From positions 370,303 to 434,302 of the forward strand of contig CAJNCI010000001.1 in NCBI GenBank assembly GCA_905221215.1: DNA of 64,000 nucleotides, given 5' to 3'. Both the position numbers and the translations under genes were made by a program. Positions 17,388 to 26,493 of the stretch are shown here, in pieces. The notes under the pieces are model-generated. The model did no database searches. It was not told the origin of the DNA and was given only the letters and a program-made list of their open reading frames with translations. Numbering within the stretch: the stretch's first letter is position 1; the number at the start of each line of letters is the position of its first letter. Source of the stretch: a bacterium. GTDB lineage: Bacteria; Bacillota; Bacilli; Lactobacillales; Streptococcaceae.

Positions 17388-18776
17388 TTCTTCTATGGTA
17401 GAATGCTTATAGCCATAAGTGAAGTAAATAATACTTCCTACTAACAATGCAACTAGGAAAGCAATCCAGGTTTCCATATTATACTGCAACATAAAGGATA
17501 AACAAATGATGATTGATAAAATTGGTAACAGAGGTACCAATGGTGTTTTAAATTCTCCAGCTTTGGGCATTCCTTTTTCTTTCCGTAAGCGAATCAGCCC
17601 ATAAGCCAGCATGATCAGGTAAGACAAGGTACAAATATTTAAGAAGGCTGCGATACTGGCTAATGGGAACATTCCTGCTGCTACTGCTGAAGCTAGACCG
17701 GTCAAGATAGTAGCATTTTTGGGTACCTTGCTTGTTTTGGTCAGTTCTTTAAATGCAGTAGGCATCAATCCGTCACGCGCTAAACTGTAAATCATACGCG
17801 ATAGGGCATAAGTCATTGAAATACAAACTGTAATCAAGGTCAAGATAGCCACTAATGACACATAGTTGGCAGCCCAACTAATCCCAACACTACGAAGCGC
17901 AAAGGCAACAGCATCGTCGACATTTAGATGGCTATAGTGAACCACACCAGTCAAGACAAGCGTCACCAAGGCATAGAGAATGGTTACGATAGAAAGCGAT
18001 AAGACAATCCCTCTAGGAATATTTTTTTGAGGAGTCTTAACTTCATCTACAGCCATAGAGATGGATTCAAATCCCAAAAACCCAAAGAACATTAAGGACG
18101 CACCAGCCATAATACCAGTACTAGCGCCATAGATTTGTCCAAAACCATAAGGAGCAAAATTGCTCCAATTATCAAGTTTGATATGCCAAATTCCCACCAA
18201 AATAAAGAGAGCTAAAGCGGAAAATTTCAAAATAACTAGAATTGAATTAAAGCGTAAGGCTGCTTTAGCATTGAGTAAAACAAGCGAGGTCACCAAGACC
18301 AAAACAAGAATAGGCAATAAATCAACAAATGTCCCTGCTTGAGGATTAAAGGTACCATTTAAAGCCTGAGGAAGGGCTATCCCGTATTGAGAGAGCAAGC
18401 CTTTAAAATAAGCTGCCCAACCCGAAGCTACGCCTGATATGGCTGTCATGAACTCCATCATGGTTAACCAGCCAGCCAACCAGGCAGGGAATTCTCCTAA
18501 AATAGCATAGAGATAGCTGTAGGCACCACCTGTAGCAGGTACTCGCGAGGCAAATTCCGCAAAGAAGAGGGCTGATAATCCCACACACAAGGCAGAAATT
18601 ACGATTGATATCACTAGGGCTGGACCAGCAAGCGTTGCAGCTGCAGTACCTGTGATTGTAAAGACGCCTGTCCCTACCATGGCTCCGATACCCAGCAAAA
18701 TCAAATCCCATAACTTCAAATGCCTGTGCATCTCAGTTTTATCCAAACTAACATTCTTTGTTCTAAATATTTTCAT
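17385..18776 (-). CDS. APC superfamily amino acid permease
   Basis: Integral membrane protein of 463 residues with about 12 hydrophobic helices, in the cationic amino acid transporter branch of the APC superfamily. The signature GIGAMVGTGVFTITG near residues 30-45 (unwound first helix that binds the amino acid backbone) and ATGGAYSYLY near residue 82 are clear. Substrate cannot be told from sequence. It ends exactly where a BOX element begins, so the last codons and stop may derive from the insertion. Own promoter, extended -10; GGAGTGAAAG precedes the ATG. Confidence 0.9.
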   Translation of the reverse strand: MKIFRTKNVSLDKTEMHRHLKLWDLILLGIGAMVGTGVFTITGTAAATLAGPALVISIVISALCVGLSALFFAEFASRVPATGGAYSYLYAILGEFPAWLAGWLTMMEFMTAISGVASGWAAYFKGLLSQYGIALPQALNGTFNPQAGTFVDLLPILVLVLVTSLVLLNAKAALRFNSILVILKFSALALFILVGIWHIKLDNWSNFAPYGFGQIYGASTGIMAGASLMFFGFLGFESISMAVDEVKTPQKNIPRGIVLSLSIVTILYALVTLVLTGVVHYSHLNVDDAVAFALRSVGISWAANYVSLVAILTLITVCISMTYALSRMIYSLARDGLMPTAFKELTKTSKVPKNATILTGLASAVAAGMFPLASIAAFLNICTLSYLIMLAYGLIRLRKEKGMPKAGEFKTPLVPLLPILSIIICLSFMLQYNMETWIAFLVALLVGSIIYFTYGYKHSTIEE

Positions 18777-18805
18777 CTTTCACTCCAAAATAAAATGATA
18801 ATTCT

Positions 18806-18814
18806 ATTTTACCA
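18806..18814 (-). promoter_or_regulatory. Extended -10 promoter of the permease gene
   Basis: TGGTAAAAT on the minus strand, about 30 bases before the start codon. Confidence 0.55.
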
Positions 18815-18855
18815 TAAATATAGGATATTTGTGAATATTTATAAAATGTTTTTCT

Positions 18856-18890
18856 AAAAAAATCTAACTACATATTGTAATCAGATTTTT
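18856..18890 (-). terminator. Terminator of the ccdA-etrx operon
   Basis: AAATCTGATTAC pairs with GTAGTTAGATTT (with wobbles) on the minus strand, followed by seven T. Confidence 0.7.
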
Positions 18891-18897
18891 ATCGATT

Positions 18898-19455
18898 CTA
18901 ATTCATTTCTTTAAAGGCTGCTTCTGCATCTGCATTACTGATAACACCAAATTGAATCTTTCCAATCTTGCCTTGACTATCAATCAAATATTCTGTAGGA
19001 ATACTTCGGATTTGATAAGCTTGGAAGGTGGTTGCTTTGGTATCATAAAGAACTGGGATATCCTTATAACCTTGATCTTGGAACCATTGTGGGAATTGCT
19101 CAACAGTTTTTTCACCTTGAATTCCTGGGGCAATGACACTAAGAATTTCAAAATCACGATCTGGTTTCGCCGCTAATTCCATCAACTCAGGCATACTTTT
19201 CTTACATGGACCACACCAGGAAGCCCAAAACTTCAAATAGACTTTTTTACCCTTATAATCAGATAACTTAACTTCTTTACCATCCATAGATTGCAAGGTG
19301 AAGTCTGGAGCCTCTTTTCCAACAGCAATTTGTTGTACAGTAGTTTGTTGTTTTGGCTGTTGTGCTGCTTGAGGCTTTTTAGTCTCTTCCTCACCACAAG
19401 CCATTAATACGACTAATGACAAGAGGCTTAAGCCAGCAAACATTACTTTTTTCAT
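18898..19455 (-). CDS. etrx2: Extracytoplasmic thioredoxin-like lipoprotein (Etrx2 type)
   Basis: TlpA/ResA-like thioredoxin fold protein, 185 residues, anchored by a lipobox (LMAC, Cys20). A Gln/Lys-rich linker follows, then a redoxin domain with the active motif WCGPC at residues 80-84 and a cis-Pro region (RSIPTEYLID). It would be kept reduced by the neighbouring CcdA and hand electrons to surface thiol proteins such as methionine sulfoxide reductase, which is not in this window. It starts 11 bases after ccdA. The symbol follows the pneumococcal pair I remember in this neighbourhood; which of the two Etrx proteins it is cannot be proved here. Confidence 0.88.
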   Translation of the reverse strand: MKKVMFAGLSLLSLVVLMACGEEETKKPQAAQQPKQQTTVQQIAVGKEAPDFTLQSMDGKEVKLSDYKGKKVYLKFWASWCGPCKKSMPELMELAAKPDRDFEILSVIAPGIQGEKTVEQFPQWFQDQGYKDIPVLYDTKATTFQAYQIRSIPTEYLIDSQGKIGKIQFGVISNADAEAAFKEMN

Positions 19456-19466
19456 CTTTTTCTCCT

Positions 19467-20174
19467 TTATTCAAAAATTCCAGCTAGAACATTTACTTGT
19501 CCTAGTATTAACAAAATTCCCATTAAAATAATGAGGAAACCACCAATTTTCTTCAGTAGCATCATATGACGCTTGATTTTACTAAAATAAGGCATGACTA
19601 CGCCTGAAGCTAGTGCCAAAACCAAGAAAGGAATGGCCATCCCCAGAGTGTAAATCAAGGTATAAATAGCTCCCTGCCAAGCCCCATTACCACCAGAAGC
19701 CGCAAGCGCTAAAACCGAACTCAAAACTGGACCGATACATGGCGTCCAACCAAAGCTAAAGGTAATACCGAGTAAAAAGGCTGACCAATAACGATTTGCT
19801 TCTGATTTCTTAAAAGTAAAGCTTTTTTGAACCTCTAATTTCTTAAAATGAAAAATTTCCATCTGGTGAAGGCCTAAAATGATGATAATCGTACCCATGG
19901 TATAGCGAAACCAATTGGCATAGAGAATATTACCAAAGTAACCAGCACCAAATCCTAGAATAAAGAAAATAAGAGAAATACCCACGATAAAGCAAAGCGT
20001 TCGAATCAGACCCGACCAAAGAACCTTTCTCCCAAATAAGGAAAAACTTTTTGCACTTTCCTGATCATCCAGCAAAATTCCAGTATAAACGGGTAACAGA
20101 GGAAAAATACAAGGGGAAAAGAAGGACAAGATCCCTGCTAGAAAAACGGAGATTGAAAATACTATCGTTTCCAA
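19467..20174 (-). CDS. ccdA2: Cytochrome c biogenesis protein CcdA
   Basis: Membrane electron carrier of 235 residues that moves reducing power from cytoplasmic thioredoxin to extracytoplasmic partners. Six membrane helices are predicted. The two conserved redox cysteines are seen as C22 in SPCIFPLLP and C146 in TPCIGPVLSS, matching the inverted-repeat topology of CcdA/DsbD-beta. The start is TTG at 20172-20174, with GAAAG some 12 bases upstream, so initiation may be inefficient. It leads an operon with the thioredoxin lipoprotein, its likely client. Confidence 0.9.
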   Translation of the reverse strand: METIVFSISVFLAGILSFFSPCIFPLLPVYTGILLDDQESAKSFSLFGRKVLWSGLIRTLCFIVGISLIFFILGFGAGYFGNILYANWFRYTMGTIIIILGLHQMEIFHFKKLEVQKSFTFKKSEANRYWSAFLLGITFSFGWTPCIGPVLSSVLALAASGGNGAWQGAIYTLIYTLGMAIPFLVLALASGVVMPYFSKIKRHMMLLKKIGGFLIILMGILLILGQVNVLAGIFE

Positions 20175-20330
20175 TAAAGAACCAACTTTCTTAAGATTTC
20201 TAATCCTATTTTACTATAATCAATTTTATTTGTATGATTTCTGCTACGCAAATTGAATTAGCCTATTTTTGAATGACCTTTTCTGCCACTCGTTAATTCA
20301 GATTTTGCCCCAGAAATGCCCTAAGAGCAC

Positions 20331-20380
20331 AAAAAAGCCCATCACACAAGCTCAAATGCTCGATATGACAGGCTTTTTAA
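20331..20380 (-). terminator. Terminator of hup
   Basis: AAAAGCCTGTCA pairs with TGATGGGCTTTT around a long loop on the minus strand, followed by T. Confidence 0.7.
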
Positions 20381-20387
20381 AGGCTGA

Positions 20388-20663
20388 TTATTTAACAGCG
20401 TCTTTAAGAGCTTTACCAGCTTTGAATGCTGGAACTTTAGAAGCTGCAATTGTGATTTCTTTACCAGTTTGTGGGTTGCGACCTTTACGAGCAGCACGTT
20501 CACGAACTTCAAAGTTACCAAAACCGATCAATTGAACTTTTTCACCAGCTGCAAGGTAGTCAGCTACTGCTGCAAATACAGCTTCAACTGCTGCTGCTGA
20601 GTCTTTCTTAGTCAATTCTGTAGCTTCTGCTACTTTAGCGATCAAATCTTGTTTGTTTGCCAT
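20388..20663 (-). CDS. hup: DNA-binding protein HU
   Basis: Histone-like HU, the main nucleoid protein of streptococci, 91 residues, homodimeric. The sequence shows the N-terminal helices ([20 protein letters not shown]) and the DNA-binding arm signature [20 protein letters not shown], including the proline-tipped NPQTG. Promoter TTGACC-17-TATGAT; GGAGGAATC ribosome site. The promoter spacer holds a perfect 7-bp inverted repeat. Single-gene transcript with its own terminator. Confidence 0.97.
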   Translation of the reverse strand: MANKQDLIAKVAEATELTKKDSAAAVEAVFAAVADYLAAGEKVQLIGFGNFEVRERAARKGRNPQTGKEITIAASKVPAFKAGKALKDAVK

Positions 20664-20704
20664 GTTAATGATTCCTCCAAATTAATTTCTAATTAACAAA
20701 TATA

Positions 20705-20733
20705 ATCATATCCTAAAATCCCTTTTAGGTCAA
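20705..20733 (-). promoter_or_regulatory. Promoter of hup with palindromic spacer
   Basis: TTGACC, 17 bases, TATGAT on the minus strand. The spacer contains CCTAAAA-GGGA-TTTTAGG, a perfect 7-bp inverted repeat at 20712-20729. Confidence 0.72.
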
Positions 20734-20770
20734 GTTAAAAACGCTATTTCTTCCCATTTTCTTTATTTTT

Positions 20771-21610
20771 TTAGGAGTGGTAACGTACCAAAATAGCCCA
20801 AGCGTTCTCACCTGTGTGAGTTTGAATAATGGAACCCGTTTCCAAAACAGAAATTGGCTGTTCAACATAAGCTTGTAAGCTTTCTTTCATCTCTTTTGCC
20901 CAATCAGCACTACCAGAATATGAAATTCCAATCTCTGCTACAGAACGTTCGGCGAGTGATGCTATCAACTCATCCAACCATTTTTTAAAGGTTTTAGCAC
21001 CACGACCTTTAACCATTGGCTGCAATTCATGGTCTTTCATTTGCATGACAACACGGATATTAAGAAGAGAACTCAACAATCCAGTTACACGGCCAATTCG
21101 TCCACCTTTTACTAGATTTTCTAGAGTAGAAACACCAATATAAAGCTCTGTATGGTTTTTAACCTCTTCTACATGAGATAAAATTTCCTCCAACTCTTTG
21201 CCTTCTTGTGCTAACTTCGCAGCCTCAACAACTTGGAATTTCAAGGCTTGGTCAGTGAAGGAGCTATCAATAACTGTCACGTCGGCAGTAGATAAGCTGG
21301 CACCTTGGCGCGCTGCTTCTACAGTACCAGAAAGAGCATGGGACATATGAATAGCAAGAATCTGGCTACCATCCTTGCATAGGTCTTCAAAAACTTCAGC
21401 GAAGACACCTACAGGCGGTTGACTTGTCTTAGGAAGATTCTTACTTGCTTGCATCAACTGAAGAAATTTACCTTCTTCTTTCAAATCAGCATCAGAATAA
21501 ACAACATTATCAATCATTACAGATAATGGAACAATTGTAATATCTAATTGTTTTACGAGTTCTGGTTCAATAGTAACAGATGAATCGGTTACAATCTTAA
21601 TTTTTGTCAT
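20771..21610 (-). CDS. DegV family fatty-acid-binding protein
   Basis: A 279-residue DegV-type protein. The family binds a fatty acid and, as FakB, presents it to the FakA kinase for phosphorylation and entry into lipid synthesis. TDSSVT near residue 8 (phosphate/carboxylate-contact serines), MSHALSGT near residue 93 and the GGRIGRVTG stretch near 167 are the usual landmarks. Streptococci carry several paralogues with different acyl preference; which one this is cannot be told. GAAAG precedes the ATG. Divergent from the yitT-like gene, with back-to-back extended -10 elements. Confidence 0.88.
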   Translation of the reverse strand: MTKIKIVTDSSVTIEPELVKQLDITIVPLSVMIDNVVYSDADLKEEGKFLQLMQASKNLPKTSQPPVGVFAEVFEDLCKDGSQILAIHMSHALSGTVEAARQGASLSTADVTVIDSSFTDQALKFQVVEAAKLAQEGKELEEILSHVEEVKNHTELYIGVSTLENLVKGGRIGRVTGLLSSLLNIRVVMQMKDHELQPMVKGRGAKTFKKWLDELIASLAERSVAEIGISYSGSADWAKEMKESLQAYVEQPISVLETGSIIQTHTGENAWAILVRYHS

Positions 21611-21658
21611 AGTATCAATCTTTCTATTTTAGGATTCAGATTGGTTTTCTTACTTCTA

Positions 21659-21667
21659 ATTATATCA
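21659..21667 (-). promoter_or_regulatory. Extended -10 promoter of the degV gene
   Basis: TGATATAAT on the minus strand, about 49 bases before the start codon. Confidence 0.55.
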
Positions 21668-21717
21668 AAAAAAGATTAAAAATCCTAATGGAGTCAATCA
21701 AATTTTCCGTAAAAATT

Positions 21718-21726
21718 TGATATAAT
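21718..21726 (+). promoter_or_regulatory. Extended -10 promoter of the yitT-like gene
   Basis: TGATATAAT, 25 bases before the ATG at 21752, with AGAGGTG in between. Confidence 0.55.
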
Positions 21727-21751
21727 CAACTTATAAGAAAAGAGGTGTCCT

Positions 21752-22600
21752 ATGATTAAAAAAATTTACCCCATTTTTACCATTTTACTAGGTGCTGCTA
21801 TTTATGCTTTTGGACTGACTTATTTTGTAGTTCCCCATCATCTCTTTGAAGGAGGGGCGACAGGTATTACCCTCATCACCTTTTATCTTTTTAAAATCCC
21901 TGTTTCCCTCATGAACCTGCTGATTAATATTCCCCTTTTCATCTTGGCTTGGAAGATCTTTGGAGTAAAATCTCTCTATTCTAGTTTGCTTGGAACCTTA
22001 GCTTTGTCCGCTTGGTTGGCTTTTTTTGAGCGTGTTCCCCTTCATATTGATCTTCAAGGTGATTTACTAATCACAGCTCTTATAGCGGGAATTCTATTGG
22101 GAATTGGCCTCGGAATTATCTTTAATGCTGGAGGTACGACGGGCGGAACTGATATTCTAGCTCGTATTCTCAATAAATACACTCATATATCCATGGGGAA
22201 ACTGCTCTTTATCTTAGATTTTTGTATTCTCATGCTTATTCTCCTAATCTTCAAGGATTTACGATTGGTCTCCTACACACTCTTATTTGATTTTATCGTT
22301 TCGCGTGTCATTGATTTGATTGGAGAAGGTGGCTACGCAGGTAAAGGCTTTATGATTATTACAAAACGTCCTGACCAACTTGCTAAAGCGATTAATGATG
22401 ACCTAGGAAGAGGTGTTACATTTATTTCCGGTCAAGGCTACTATAGTAAAGAAAATTTGAAAATCATTTACTGTATTGTCGGCAGAAATGAGATTGTGAA
22501 AATGAAGGAAATGATTCATCGAATCGATCCTCAAGCCTTTATAACTATTACAGAAGCTCATGAAATCCTAGGAGAAGGATTTACCTTTGAAAAAGAATAA
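21752..22600 (+). CDS. YitT family membrane protein
   Basis: A 282-residue protein with about five to six N-terminal membrane helices (residues 5-195, DUF161 region with GGATGIT and NAGGTTGGTDILAR motifs) and a soluble C-terminal domain of about 80 residues (DUF2179). Members are widespread in Firmicutes and function is not established. The GGTTGGTD loop near residue 128 is the most conserved part. It stands alone between its promoter and a bidirectional terminator shared with ribF. Confidence 0.88.
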   Translation: MIKKIYPIFTILLGAAIYAFGLTYFVVPHHLFEGGATGITLITFYLFKIPVSLMNLLINIPLFILAWKIFGVKSLYSSLLGTLALSAWLAFFERVPLHIDLQGDLLITALIAGILLGIGLGIIFNAGGTTGGTDILARILNKYTHISMGKLLFILDFCILMLILLIFKDLRLVSYTLLFDFIVSRVIDLIGEGGYAGKGFMIITKRPDQLAKAINDDLGRGVTFISGQGYYSKENLKIIYCIVGRNEIVKMKEMIHRIDPQAFITITEAHEILGEGFTFEKE

Positions 22601-22628
22601 AAAGAGGTCTTGTAGTTACCTCTTTTTG
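22599..22628. terminator. Bidirectional terminator between yitT-like gene and ribF
   Basis: AAAAAGAGGT and ACCTCTTTTT form a 10-bp stem; T runs on both sides. Confidence 0.85.
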
Positions 22629-22646
22629 TTTTATTTACTCAAGCTA

Positions 22647-23564
22647 TTAAGACCAATTCCGAGCAACTTCTTCATCTGCCTTTAACTGATCCACTAATTG
22701 ATCAACTGAGTCAAATTTGGTCATGTCTCGAATGCGGTCAAGCCAATAAACCATGACGGTTTCCCCATAAATATCTTGATTAAAATCAAAAATATTGACT
22801 TCAAAACGGGTTTCTTCTCCATCAAAGGTCACATTTTTTCCAACACTAGCCATGGCACGATACTTCTGTCTTTGAATTTCAACATCAACGACATAGACAC
22901 CATCTGCTGGCATATAAGTACGATCTAAAAGCACCAAATTCGCTGTCGGATAACCAATCGTACGACCACGAGCATTGCCATGAACCACCATACCTCTTGA
23001 TGGAAGCGGTGCCCCCAAAAGTTCTCCTGCTTCTTTCACATTTCCATCTAAAATAGCTTGACGGATACGAGTTGAACTAATCTTTCCTTTCTCATCTTCT
23101 ACAGGTGGGACAATGATAACTTCTCCATCAAAGTAATCCTTTAAGTCTTCTGCCGTTTTTTGGTCAGAACCAAATGTATAATCAAAACCTGCCACAATAA
23201 TTTTAGCATTCATAGCCTTGATATAAGTTGCAAAAAATTCTTCTGCCGTAAGACTAGCGAATTGACTACTAAAATCAAGGAGATATAATTCTTCTACGCC
23301 TTCACGCTTTAATTTCCTCTCACGTTCAGCAGGGTTCAAAATATGTAAAAACAAATCAGGATGATAAGGCTCTAAAGCGATCTTTGGAGATTCATTAAAG
23401 GTCATAACGACGATAGGCAATAAATCCTTTCTCGCAGCCTTATTGGCAACACGAAATAATTCTTGATGCCCCTTGTGTATACCATCAAAATAGCCGAGAA
23501 CAACGACTGAATCAGATGGTGTGCCAATATCTTTTTGGTTTTTTATAGGAATAGTAATAATCAT
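22647..23564 (-). CDS. ribF: Bifunctional riboflavin kinase / FAD synthetase
   Basis: RibF phosphorylates riboflavin to FMN and adenylylates FMN to FAD. The N-terminal nucleotidyltransferase domain shows GYFDGIHKGHQ near residue 25 and FDYTFGSDQ near 126; the C-terminal kinase domain shows GNARGRTIGYPTANL near residue 196, holding the ATP/Mg-binding PTAN. Length 305 is standard. The ATG has no ribosome-binding site: TGATATAAT ends six bases before it, so the transcript is predicted to be leaderless. Convergent with the yitT-like gene. Confidence 0.94.
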   Translation of the reverse strand: MIITIPIKNQKDIGTPSDSVVVLGYFDGIHKGHQELFRVANKAARKDLLPIVVMTFNESPKIALEPYHPDLFLHILNPAERERKLKREGVEELYLLDFSSQFASLTAEEFFATYIKAMNAKIIVAGFDYTFGSDQKTAEDLKDYFDGEVIIVPPVEDEKGKISSTRIRQAILDGNVKEAGELLGAPLPSRGMVVHGNARGRTIGYPTANLVLLDRTYMPADGVYVVDVEIQRQKYRAMASVGKNVTFDGEETRFEVNIFDFNQDIYGETVMVYWLDRIRDMTKFDSVDQLVDQLKADEEVARNWS

Positions 23565-23570
23565 AAAATA

Positions 23571-23579
23571 ATTATATCA
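23571..23579 (-). promoter_or_regulatory. Extended -10 promoter of ribF
   Basis: TGATATAAT on the minus strand with a six-base gap to the ATG, so +1 would be the A of the start codon. Confidence 0.62.
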
Positions 23580-23671
23580 TAGCGATAGCTATTTCTGGAA
23601 CAGAAAATCTGAAATGTCGTTTTTTTCACCTGAAGTGTACCATTTTAGAAGAATTATATTTTTAAAATCAG

Positions 23672-23720
23672 AAAAACGCATTATATCAGGCACTTAAAAG
23701 CTTGATACAATGCGTTTTAT
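23672..23720 (-). terminator. Terminator after map (distal hairpin)
   Basis: AAAACGCATT-g-TATCA pairs with TGATA-t-AATGCGTTTT on the minus strand, an imperfect 15-bp stem followed by TTCTG. Confidence 0.6.
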
Positions 23721-23723
23721 CAT

Positions 23724-23772
23724 GAAAAGATCTACTGAATTCTATAGGAAATGAATTTCCAGCAGTCTTTTC
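23724..23772 (-). repeat. Long hairpin after map
   Basis: GAAAAGACTGCTGG and the far CAGTAGATCTTTTC arm form an imperfect inverted repeat of about 50 bases, next to the terminator-like hairpin. It may be part of the transcript end or a small mobile repeat; I do not recognise it. Confidence 0.4.
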
Positions 23773-23780
23773 ACTTTCTT

Positions 23781-24641
23781 TTAATAAGTTCCTTCTTCAC
23801 CTTGACTAGTCAAGATAACAGGTCCATCTTTTGTAATCACGAACTGGTGTTCATATTGACAAGATAGGCCACCGTCGATGGTCTTATGCGCCCAACCAGT
23901 CTTCATATCTGTATCAATTTCCCAATCGCCTGTGTTGATCATTGGTTCAATGGTTAAGACCATTCCTTCACGAAGACGGAGGCCACGACCTGCAATACCA
24001 TAGTTAGGAACCATTGGTTCTTCGTGCATTGTTGGACCAACACCATGTCCTACAAGATCGCGAACAACACCGTAACCACGGCTTTCAGCGTATTCTTGAA
24101 TAGCTGCACCGATATCACCGATACGATTTCCAACAACAGCTTGTTCAATCCCCTTGTACATAGCTTCTTTAGTTACATCCATCAAGTTTTTCACTTCTTC
24201 GGACGGTGTACCTACAGCATAAGCCCAACATGAGTCTGCTAGACCACCAGAATAGCTCTGAGTGTATTTTTTCATTTGCTCCACATTGTTGAAGTTTAAT
24301 TTTGAGACATTCAGATCAGATTTGGCAATTGGACCTCCCAAAACCATATCAACCTTGAGCAAATCGCCATCTTTCAAGATATAGTGACGAGGGAAAGCGT
24401 GAGCTACTTCATCGTTAAGAGAGCAACAGGTAGCATAAGGATAGTCCATCATGGCACCGTCAACCCCAATCTGAAGCGGAAGGAAATTTTCTTCCTTACA
24501 ACGACGGCGAACATACTCTTCAACTTCCCACATATCTACGCCAGGTTTAATCAAATCACGTAAGCCGATATGAATACTTGCTAGAAAATCACCAGCCTTG
24601 TCCATAGCTTCAATTTCACGAGCTGATTTTAATGTTATCAT
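23781..24641 (-). CDS. map: Methionine aminopeptidase, type I
   Basis: Removes the initiator methionine from nascent proteins. The 286-residue chain has the pita-bread fold landmarks: HAFPRHYIL region near residue 80, D98/D109-type metal ligands (KVDMVLGGP and following SDLN), VGHGVGPTMHEEP near residue 195 and TIEPMINTG near 225, with a final acidic ligand in the QYEHQF segment. It contains an insert of about 30 residues after LNVSKLN, typical of streptococcal MetAPs. Last gene of the murA-GNAT-spxR-map operon; starts 15 bases after spxR with AGGAGAAAAG. Confidence 0.94.
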   Translation of the reverse strand: MITLKSAREIEAMDKAGDFLASIHIGLRDLIKPGVDMWEVEEYVRRRCKEENFLPLQIGVDGAMMDYPYATCCSLNDEVAHAFPRHYILKDGDLLKVDMVLGGPIAKSDLNVSKLNFNNVEQMKKYTQSYSGGLADSCWAYAVGTPSEEVKNLMDVTKEAMYKGIEQAVVGNRIGDIGAAIQEYAESRGYGVVRDLVGHGVGPTMHEEPMVPNYGIAGRGLRLREGMVLTIEPMINTGDWEIDTDMKTGWAHKTIDGGLSCQYEHQFVITKDGPVILTSQGEEGTY

Positions 24642-24656
24642 CTTTTCTCCTAGTTT

Positions 24657-25934
24657 CTAATTAATTTTAACGGTCACATTTGCTTTGGAAACAATCTGAT
24701 GACCGTGATAAATATCGTAGTCAATAATAGCTGATCGTCTAGTATGATGGATAATGCGTGCTTGAATGCGCAGTATATCATCAATCTGAACAGCCTGTAA
24801 AAAGTAGATCAGCATCTGCTCGATGATGAGATTACGACCACTATTTACAACTAAATCTTGGGTCATATGAGTCAAGATTTCTGCCAATACGCCATTAGCC
24901 AAAACACCGTTTTTTTCAAGCATAAAGGGTTCCACTGTAATGACTACTTCATCATGGTGATAAGAAAGTTTTTGTCCAATCTGCTCAGAAAAGGTTGGTA
25001 GAGCAGAAACTTGGGAACGACTCATTTTCTCCATGACATCTCGTCGTGTCACAACTCCAAGCAAGGTTTGATTATTCCGAACAACCGGTACCATTTCAAA
25101 GTCTTCAGCAATCATCCGTTGACTGACATTGGCAATATTTGTCGATAATCCAACTAAAAATAGACTACGCGACATGACCTTGTCAATTGTGGTACTTGGT
25201 GACTTATCACCAGCGTCTCTCATGGTTACAACTCCAACAACGATCTGGTGTTGATTGATAACTGGGAAACGACTGCTACGATTCTTACGAACTAAGTCCA
25301 AATAATCTTTAACGGTGTCGGTCTCTCTCAGAAAACCATACTCATGACTCGGACGATAAAGTTTCTCAACTGTCAGAATATCCGTCTTAATTTGAACATT
25401 TGACAAGGCTTTATTGATCATGGTTGCAACGGTGAAAGTATCATGCTTGCTTCTCAGAACAGGAATCCCTTTTTGATTGGCCAGTTTAAGAACATCATCA
25501 TGAACATGAAAACCACCCGTAACCAGAACTGCATTTTCATTTTCCAGCGCTAGTAATTGGATACGGGTACGGTCTCCGACAATCAAGAGCCCCCCATCGT
25601 GAAGGTATGACAAGATATTTTGTTCAGTCATTGCACCGATTGAAAACTTACTAAATTCTCTCTCTAAACCTTCTTGCCCAGCCAGAACCTCAGAAGAAGT
25701 CACTTCTGCAATTTCAGCAAATGTTAATCTTTCAATCGCAACTTTCTGGGATTTGACGCGAATTGTTCCACTTCTAGGACGGGTCTCCACAATTCCACGA
25801 TTTTCAGCTTCCTTGATAGCACGATAAGCCGTTCCATCACTGACTCCCAGATGGTTTGAAATGCTACGAACACTGACCCTTTTACCTACTGGTAATTCCT
25901 CTAAATAGCTTAGAATTTCCTGATGCTTACTCAT
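24657..25934 (-). CDS. spxR: HTH-DRTGG-CBS-HotDog regulator, SpxR type
   Basis: A 425-residue regulator. In order: winged-helix DNA-binding domain (residues 1-65, LGVSDGTAYRAIKEAENRG), a DRTGG domain (about 75-185), two CBS domains (about 190-310, each with the VVGVVTMRD-like motif) and a C-terminal HotDog/thioesterase-like domain (about 315-425). This architecture is that of pneumococcal SpxR, which activates spxB (pyruvate oxidase), and of B. subtilis YtoI. CBS and HotDog parts suggest sensing of an adenine nucleotide and an acyl-CoA, though the ligand is not shown here. It overlaps the upstream acetyltransferase gene by eight bases. Confidence 0.88.
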   Translation of the reverse strand: MSKHQEILSYLEELPVGKRVSVRSISNHLGVSDGTAYRAIKEAENRGIVETRPRSGTIRVKSQKVAIERLTFAEIAEVTSSEVLAGQEGLEREFSKFSIGAMTEQNILSYLHDGGLLIVGDRTRIQLLALENENAVLVTGGFHVHDDVLKLANQKGIPVLRSKHDTFTVATMINKALSNVQIKTDILTVEKLYRPSHEYGFLRETDTVKDYLDLVRKNRSSRFPVINQHQIVVGVVTMRDAGDKSPSTTIDKVMSRSLFLVGLSTNIANVSQRMIAEDFEMVPVVRNNQTLLGVVTRRDVMEKMSRSQVSALPTFSEQIGQKLSYHHDEVVITVEPFMLEKNGVLANGVLAEILTHMTQDLVVNSGRNLIIEQMLIYFLQAVQIDDILRIQARIIHHTRRSAIIDYDIYHGHQIVSKANVTVKIN

Positions 25935-26478
25935 TGAATTCTCCTTTTACATACCGAAATTCAAGATAATCCCGCATTTTTCTTGTGTAGCGATCACTTC
26001 CCTTAAACTGACGGAACAAACTAAATCCAGACTTAAGAGCAACCTTTTGACTTGCTTCATTTTCGAGGTGGGTAATGATGGATAATTGTTTTAAACCAAA
26101 TTCCTCAAAAGAAAGTTGACAAATTTTTCTAACAACTTCTGTCATAAATCCTTGCGACCAAGCATCTTTTCTCAAAAAATAACCAAGCTCAGCTTCTTTT
26201 TTGATTTCATCAAGCTTTTCAAACTTAACAGAACCAATCATTTCCTCAGATTTCTTGTCACAAATAGCCCATACTCCCAAAGGAGCCTTCATAAAATAGT
26301 TGGCCAACGCATATTGACTCTCTTCTAGACTTGCCTGAGTCGGGAAAATAAATTGTAAATTTTCAGGATTTGAGGCTATCTCATGGAAGTCTTGACTATC
26401 ACTAAAAAAGAAAGGACGCAAATACAAGCGATCCGTTTCAAAAAAAGAAAACATTGCTAATTTGGTCCAAATATTCAT
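25927..26478 (-). CDS. GNAT family N-acetyltransferase
   Basis: A 183-residue acetyltransferase of the RimJ/RimL type. FFETDRLYLRPF begins the fold, ELGYFLRKDAWSQGFMTEVV near residue 110 is the acetyl-CoA-binding loop region, and LENEASQKVALKSGF near 150 is the usual C-terminal motif (neighbour asparagine and Ser/Lys). The substrate is unknown. The start at 26478 is preferred to a GTG at 26484, because GAGG would overlap the GTG. It sits between murA and spxR, overlapping the latter, and is co-transcribed. Confidence 0.87.
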   Translation of the reverse strand: MNIWTKLAMFSFFETDRLYLRPFFFSDSQDFHEIASNPENLQFIFPTQASLEESQYALANYFMKAPLGVWAICDKKSEEMIGSVKFEKLDEIKKEAELGYFLRKDAWSQGFMTEVVRKICQLSFEEFGLKQLSIITHLENEASQKVALKSGFSLFRQFKGSDRYTRKMRDYLEFRYVKGEFNE

Positions 26479-26493
26479 AAACACCTCTACGGT

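Noticed and set aside
17035..17412. 125-residue open frame with three near-identical 15-residue repeats
   Set aside because: It is translation of the BOX element; the repeats are boxB units and there is no ribosome site or promoter.
20269..20535. 88-residue rightward frame over hup
   Set aside because: Antisense of the highly biased hup codons, with no start signal.
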